Shown here one piece after another: positions 5,903 to 9,401 of a stretch of 9,401 bases of DNA (position 1 is its first letter; each line of letters begins with the position of its first letter). The position numbers and the translations under genes were made by a program. The notes below the pieces were generated by a model, which worked only from the letters and a program-made list of their open reading frames with translations, made no database searches and was not told where the DNA came from. The DNA comes from Oscillospiraceae bacterium (lineage in GTDB: Bacteria; Bacillota; Clostridia; Oscillospirales; Oscillospiraceae): NCBI GenBank assembly GCA_016290695.1, contig JAEEUX010000079.1:1-9401 (forward strand), in the 5' to 3' direction.

Positions 5903-5947
5903 AGATAACGCTGAAAAAACAACATTCTCAAGCGGAGGATATAAGAT

Positions 5948-7006
5948 ATGACCTTGAACGAAGCTCTCGCAAAGATAAAGCCCGGCGGCGAAGCGGCGCG
6001 CGCCGCCGCGCAGAAGCGCTGGGACAGCATAGCAAAGCCCATAGGCAGCCTCGGGCTAATGGAGGAGGCCGTGTGCCGCATCGCCGCCGTCCAGGAAACG
6101 GCCTCGCCCGATATTTCAAAGCGCGCCGTCGTCGTGATGTGCGCGGATAACGGCGTCGTCGCCGAGGGCGTTACGCAGACGGGGCAGGAGGTAACGGCCA
6201 TAGTCACGGAGAATATGTCCAGCGGCAACACGAGCGTATGCTGCATGTCGCGCGCGGCGGGGGCGGAGGTCGTCCCCGTGGACATAGGCGTAGCCAAGCC
6301 CGTCACGGGCGAAAGGATACTCCAGCGCTGCGTCCGGCGCGGGACGGCGAACATGACGCAGGGCCCCGCCATGACGCGCGAGGAAGCGGTTAAGGCGATC
6401 GAAACGGGCATCGAGGTCGTGGGCGAGCTTGCCGCGCGCGGCGTTAATCTCCTCGCCACCGGAGAAATGGGTATCGGCAACACGACGACGAGCAGCGCCA
6501 TAACGTCGGTACTCCTCAATAAGCCCGCCGCCGAGGTGACGGGGCGCGGCGCGGGTCTCACAAGCGAGGGCCTTGCGCGCAAAATCGCCGCAATAGAGCG
6601 CGCCATAGCGCTCAATAAGCCCGACGCGAGCGACGCGATTGACGTTCTCCACAAGGTCGGAGGGCTCGACATAGCGGGTCTCGCCGGGGTGTTCATCGGC
6701 GGAGCGGTCTACCGCATACCTGTCCTTGCAGACGGCTTTATTTCCTGCGTTTCCGCGCTCGTCGCCGAGCGCATCTGCCCCACCGTGGCCGATTACGTTA
6801 TCGCAAGCCACGCCTCGAAGGAGCCCGCCGGAAGGATGCTCACCGAGGCTCTCGGCGCAAGGCCCTTCCTCTATGCCGATATGTGCCTCGGCGAAGGGAC
6901 GGGCGCCGTCGCGGTCATCCCGCTGCTCGACATGGCGCTTGCCGTCTATAACGGCATGAGCAGCTTTGAGGATATAAACATCGAAGCCTACGAAAGGCTG
7001 AGCTGA
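5948..7006 (+). CDS. cobT: Nicotinate-nucleotide--dimethylbenzimidazole phosphoribosyltransferase CobT
   Basis: CobT transfers phosphoribose from nicotinate mononucleotide to the lower-ligand base (dimethylbenzimidazole or another azole), giving the alpha-riboside phosphate for the cobalamin tail; it is cytosolic. The 352 residues match the usual length. Family motifs are present in order: KPIGSLGLME near 30-39, ADNGVVAEGVTQTGQEVT near 66-83 (Asn in place of the common His, as often seen in Firmicutes), GEMGIGNTTTSSA in the middle, GGLDIAGLAGVF, and LGEGTGA at 314-320, where Glu316 corresponds to the catalytic base of the Salmonella enzyme. The ATG has GGAGG 9 nt upstream. It is the first gene of the cob operon; cobU follows after 1 nt. 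Nothing appears to be missing, so the enzyme should be functional. Confidence 0.97.
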   Translation: MTLNEALAKIKPGGEAARAAAQKRWDSIAKPIGSLGLMEEAVCRIAAVQETASPDISKRAVVVMCADNGVVAEGVTQTGQEVTAIVTENMSSGNTSVCCMSRAAGAEVVPVDIGVAKPVTGERILQRCVRRGTANMTQGPAMTREEAVKAIETGIEVVGELAARGVNLLATGEMGIGNTTTSSAITSVLLNKPAAEVTGRGAGLTSEGLARKIAAIERAIALNKPDASDAIDVLHKVGGLDIAGLAGVFIGGAVYRIPVLADGFISCVSALVAERICPTVADYVIASHASKEPAGRMLTEALGARPFLYADMCLGEGTGAVAVIPLLDMALAVYNGMSSFEDINIEAYERLS

Positions 7007-7007
7007 T

Positions 7008-7529
7008 ATGTTCACGCTTGTCACCGGGGCTTCCGCTTCCGGAAAATCGCAGTACGCGGAGGATATTTTAGTCGCCTCCGGCGTATCGCCGCGCTTTTAT
7101 ATCGCCACAATGCAGGTGTTCGACGACGAGGGTGAGGCGCGCGTGGCGCGGCACAGGGCTATGCGCGCGCAGAAGGGCTTTGAGACGATAGAGGCCCCCG
7201 TCGCGCTGGCGGAGGTCTCCGTTCCCGAGGGCTGCGCCGTCCTGCTTGAATGTCTTTCTAACCTCGCGGCGAACGAATGCTTCGGCGGCGCGGGCTTCGA
7301 GGGGGCAAAGAGCGCCATTTTAGCGGGCGTAGAAGGGCTCGCCGCGCGCTGTTCCGAGCTCGTCGTCGTTACGAACGAGGTCTTCGCCTCGGGTGAAGCC
7401 TACGGCGACGACACGGGCCGCTACATAGACCTTCTCGGAGAAGTAAACTGCGCCGTCGCCGCGCGCGCGGACAGGCTCATTGAAGTAAACTGCGGCATAC
7501 CCGTCCTTTGGAAAGGAGCGAGCCTATGA
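7008..7529 (+). CDS. cobU: Adenosylcobinamide kinase/adenosylcobinamide-phosphate guanylyltransferase CobU
   Basis: CobU phosphorylates adenosylcobinamide and transfers GMP to it, giving adenosylcobinamide-GDP, the substrate of CobS. The 173 residues have the P-loop GASASGKS at 7-14, YIATMQVFDDE at 31-41, His49 in RHRAMR, matching the His that is guanylylated in the Salmonella enzyme, and LLECLSN at 79-85. The family motif NEVGxGIVP is changed: here it reads TNEVFASGEAYGDDT (122-136), with the GIVP part lost and a Clostridia-type segment (YIDLLGEVN) following. The start lies 1 nt after the cobT stop, and the end overlaps cobS by ATGA. A second, short CobU-like gene in the same operon keeps the motif missing here, so the two may share or divide the work. 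The family call is secure. Confidence 0.93.
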   Translation: MFTLVTGASASGKSQYAEDILVASGVSPRFYIATMQVFDDEGEARVARHRAMRAQKGFETIEAPVALAEVSVPEGCAVLLECLSNLAANECFGGAGFEGAKSAILAGVEGLAARCSELVVVTNEVFASGEAYGDDTGRYIDLLGEVNCAVAARADRLIEVNCGIPVLWKGASL

Positions 7530-8302
7530 AGCTGCTGCGTTCGGTTTGCATGGCTTTTTTAATGTATTCGCATATCCCCGTCCCGCTGGTGGAGTGGCGC
7601 GATGAAAACATGGCCTACGCCATGTGCTTTTTCCCGCTCGTCGGAGTTATCGAGGGGGCGGCGCTGCTGCTTTGGTGCTGGCTCTGCGGCGTTCTCGGCA
7701 TCGGCGCGTTCCTCTTTGCCGCGGGCGCGGCGCTCCTGCCCGTCGCCGTGAACGGCGGCATCCACATGGACGGCTTCTGCGATTGCTGCGACGCGCTGGC
7801 CTCCCATCAGACGAAGGAGCGCAAGCTTGAGATCATGAAGGATTCCGGCGCGGGCGCTTTCGCCGTTATATGCTGCTGCGCTTATTTTCTGCTTCTGGCG
7901 GCGTTTTGGAGCGAGTGCGCGCGGGAGCTCTCCACGATGCTTGCGCTGGCGGTGATACCCGTTTTGTCGCGCGCGTTCAGCGGGCTTGCCGTCGTGAGCT
8001 TCCGTTCGGCGCGAACGGGCGGGCTGCTGGCAACCTTTTCAAAGGCGGCGCAGACGAAGTCCGTCCGCGTGGTGATGGTTCTGTGGCTGTGCCTTTGCGC
8101 GGCTGCGGCGGTTTGCGCGCAGCTTGTGGCGGGGGCGGCGCTCATAGTCGCGGGCTTGGCGTTTTTCGCGTTCTACCGCTGCTTTGCGTACAGGCAGTTC
8201 GGCGGCATCACGGGCGACACGGCGGGCTGGTTCCTCCAGCTCTGCGAGCTTATCTGCCTCGCCGCGGCGGTTTTCGCGCAGAAGATAGCGGCAATCGTTT
8301 AG
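7526..8302 (+). CDS. cobS: Adenosylcobinamide-GDP ribazoletransferase (cobalamin synthase) CobS
   Basis: CobS is a membrane enzyme that joins adenosylcobinamide-GDP to alpha-ribazole phosphate, the last joining step of cobalamin assembly. The 258-residue protein has several hydrophobic segments (about 34-54, 58-76, 112-128, 137-158, 183-217, 236-255). The conserved metal-binding loop reads GGIHMDGFCDCCDAL at 77-91, with Asp82, Asp86 and Asp89, followed by RKLEIMKDSGAGAF. FGGITGDTAG at 225-234 is the second family motif. It is rich in cysteine (CDCCD, CCC), which is not usual. The ATG at 7526 is chosen because AAGGAG lies about 8 nt upstream and it forms an ATGA overlap with the cobU stop; the open frame begins 18 nt earlier with a TTG that lies before this binding site. 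Confidence 0.95.
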   Translation: MKLLRSVCMAFLMYSHIPVPLVEWRDENMAYAMCFFPLVGVIEGAALLLWCWLCGVLGIGAFLFAAGAALLPVAVNGGIHMDGFCDCCDALASHQTKERKLEIMKDSGAGAFAVICCCAYFLLLAAFWSECARELSTMLALAVIPVLSRAFSGLAVVSFRSARTGGLLATFSKAAQTKSVRVVMVLWLCLCAAAAVCAQLVAGAALIVAGLAFFAFYRCFAYRQFGGITGDTAGWFLQLCELICLAAAVFAQKIAAIV

Positions 8303-8314
8303 GAGAGATTTGTT

Positions 8315-8683
8315 ATGATACTTATCATCGGCGGCAGGGCTCAGGGCAAGCTTGACTGGGCGAAAAGCCGCTTTTCACTGACGGACTCGGACATCGCGCG
8401 AGATTTTACGGGCGCGGCGGGCGCTAAAGCGCTCTACGGCCTGCACGACGCTGTCGCCGCGAGCCTCCGCGCCGGAAGGTCGCCGGAGGACGAGGTAAAC
8501 GCCCTCGTTTCCGCGAACCCGGATATTATAATCATCTGCGATGAAATCGGCGGAGGCGTCGTCCCCATAGACCCGTTCGAGCGCGAATGGCGCGAGCGCG
8601 TGGGGCGCATTTGCTGCGAGCTTGCGAAGAAGGCCGAACGCGTCGAGCGCGTCCTCTGCGGCATCGCCATGCGTTTGAAATGA
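8315..8683 (+). CDS. Short CobU-like protein with altered P-loop
   Basis: The product has only 122 residues, against about 175-180 for CobU. It opens like a CobU P-loop, MILIIGGRAQGKLDWAK, but the Ser/Thr after the P-loop Lys is replaced by Leu13 (GGRAQGKL, residues 6-13). The middle region with the guanylylated His is absent. Near 71-86 it keeps a canonical CobU-like segment, IIIICDEIGGGVVPID, then EREWRERVGRICCELAKKAERVERVLCGIAMRL, which matches the CobU C-terminus. It is therefore a CobU paralogue with the central part removed, and may be a partner subunit, a regulator, or a kinase-only enzyme. AGGAGAG lies about 8 nt before its ATG, 12 nt after cobS, and cobC follows by 9 nt. Homology to CobU is fairly clear; activity is uncertain. 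Confidence 0.75.
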   Translation: MILIIGGRAQGKLDWAKSRFSLTDSDIARDFTGAAGAKALYGLHDAVAASLRAGRSPEDEVNALVSANPDIIIICDEIGGGVVPIDPFEREWRERVGRICCELAKKAERVERVLCGIAMRLK

Positions 8684-8692
8684 GGCGGCGCG

Positions 8693-9268
8693 ATGGAATT
8701 ACTGCTTATTCGCCATTCGATAACCTCAGGGAACCTCGCGAGGAAATACGTCGGGCGCACGGATGAAGCGCTCTGCGCGGAGGGTGTCGCGCTGGCCAAG
8801 GAGGCGGCGGGGCGTTTTCCCGGCGTGCAGAGGGTGTATTCAAGCCCCATGCGCCGCTGCCGCGAGACGGCGGGCCTGCTTTTTCCGGGCGTCGAGCCCG
8901 TGATAATCGGCGGCCTGCGCGAGACGGATTTCGGCAAGTTCGAGGGCAAAAGCTACGATGAATTGAAGGACGACCCCGATTATATCCGCTGGCTCGACAG
9001 CGGCGGCGAAGGCCCCGTCCCCGGCGGAGAAAGCAAGGCGGAGGCAGCCGAAAGGACGATGCTTGCCTTCGGCGACGTTCTCATTGACCTCATGAACGGC
9101 GACTGGGTCGAGCGCGCCGCGATAGTTGCCCACGGCGGCACGATAATGACCGTGATGAGCGCTCTCGGCCTCCCCGAGCGGGAGTATTACGGCTGGCAGG
9201 TGAAAAACTGCGGCGGCTTTCTGGTGAAGCTCGAGGGCGAGCGCCTGAGGGTGGTCGAAAGCTATTGA
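8693..9268 (+). CDS. cobC: Alpha-ribazole phosphatase, histidine phosphatase family (CobC-like)
   Basis: CobC removes the 5'-phosphate from alpha-ribazole phosphate or cobalamin phosphate. The 191-residue protein has the histidine-phosphatase core: His8 in LIRHS, where the usual RHG reads RHS, Arg54-Arg55 in SSPMRRCRETA, Glu77 in LRETDFGKFEG, and the second His147 in VAHGGT. GGES at 111-114 and the DFG(x)FEG box also fit the CobC/GpmB group. The start has GAGGCGG about 5-6 nt before ATG and follows the CobU-like gene by 9 nt. Family assignment is firm; the specific substrate is inferred from the operon. No intrinsic terminator follows, so transcription may continue to the right of the window. 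Confidence 0.88.
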   Translation: MELLLIRHSITSGNLARKYVGRTDEALCAEGVALAKEAAGRFPGVQRVYSSPMRRCRETAGLLFPGVEPVIIGGLRETDFGKFEGKSYDELKDDPDYIRWLDSGGEGPVPGGESKAEAAERTMLAFGDVLIDLMNGDWVERAAIVAHGGTIMTVMSALGLPEREYYGWQVKNCGGFLVKLEGERLRVVESY

Positions 9269-9401
9269 AGGCCCGACCGGTGTGAGGGTTATTTCCCCGG
9301 CGATGCCATATAGTTGCGGCGCACAATAATAACATGTTTACCCCTCGGTCACTGGCTTACACCTGCGACACGGGATACGAAAACCGAAAGGAAGGCGGCC
9401 A
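9245..9401 (+). promoter_or_regulatory. Possible divergent cobalamin riboswitch, cut by the right edge
   Basis: Segments resembling a cobalamin riboswitch occur in the right order: GGTGGTCGAAAGC near 9250, CCGGTGTGAG at 9277-9286, GTCACTGG at 9348-9355 and AAAGGAAGGCGG at 9387-9398. The usual GGGAA box and the CCGCCACTGT segment are not clearly present, and the B12 box (like AGTCAGGAGACCTGCC) would lie outside the window. The first segment lies in the 3' end of cobC. Alternatively the end is just a spacer with a ribosome binding site (AAAGGAAGG at 9387-9395) for a following gene whose start begins at or soon after 9401. Confidence 0.35.

Noticed and set aside
5903..5947. Cobalamin riboswitch upstream of cobT
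   Set aside because: The leader is only about 40 nt and has no B12 box or core boxes.
5866..6696. Minus-strand frame of 276 codons over cobT
   Set aside because: It is rich in Ser, Ala and Thr in a pattern typical of antisense reading of a GC-rich gene, and crosses the cob promoter.
6116..7024. Long minus-strand open frame (302 codons) opposite cobT
   Set aside because: It lies antisense to a clear CobT, shows no recognisable motif, and has no ribosome binding site; it is a by-product of GC-rich codons.
9090..9335. Minus-strand frame of 81 codons at the right end
   Set aside because: It overlaps the end of cobC antisense, is arginine/serine-rich and has no motif or ribosome binding site.
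1..9401. CRISPR array, insertion sequence or transposase
   Set aside because: No regularly spaced identical repeats, terminal inverted repeats or transposase-like frame were seen.

Overview
The window is GC-rich bacterial DNA. The DNA suggests a Gram-positive anaerobe of the Clostridia (Bacillota): strong GGAGG-type ribosome binding sites, frequent ATA and AGG codons despite high GC, an AddB-type recombination nuclease, Clostridia-style CobU sequences, and small genes resembling Firmicute phage genes. This placement is inference; no marker gene fixes the lineage.

Left block (1-2855, minus strand). A near-consensus sigma-A promoter (2827-2855) drives a tight four-gene operon. It encodes a radical SAM protein of the TrsS type, a DUF4213/DUF364 putative metal-chelating protein, a small HD-domain phosphohydrolase, and the N-terminus of an AddB-like helicase-nuclease subunit that runs off the left edge. 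Gaps between genes are 22 nt, 4 nt and a 13-nt overlap. The TrsS family is otherwise known from clusters maturing selenium-dependent molybdenum hydroxylases; none of the usual partners (TrsM, XdhC, the hydroxylase) is visible here.

Next (2833-3731, minus strand) lie three small overlapping phage-like genes: a cysteine-rich protein, a zinc-finger-like protein and a sigma-70 region-4-like regulator. The first is out of frame over its second half, probably because of a one-base change in an A6 run. The trsS promoter starts inside the last codons of this block.

Middle block (3732-5873). A plus-strand short-chain dehydrogenase, closest in pattern to KduD, has its own promoter with a palindrome at the -35 and a three-fold TCGAA repeat just downstream. 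It converges on a minus-strand TIM-barrel sugar isomerase/epimerase-like gene that starts with TTG. A bidirectional terminator and AT-rich imperfect repeats separate the two.

Right block (5874-9401, plus strand). The operon cobT-cobU-cobS-(short CobU-like)-cobC encodes assembly of the lower nucleotide loop of cobalamin: activation of the lower base, activation of cobinamide, joining of the two, and removal of the 5'-phosphate. Its promoter lies back to back with that of the TIM-barrel gene, so the two -35 boxes are adjacent. The last 130 bases have no gene, but carry several segments resembling parts of a cobalamin riboswitch and end in a possible ribosome binding site, so a further gene probably follows.

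The points most worth a second look are the complementary sequence losses of the two CobU homologues, the TrsS/DUF364/HD/AddB operon, the frameshifted phage-like gene, and the possible riboswitch at the right edge.
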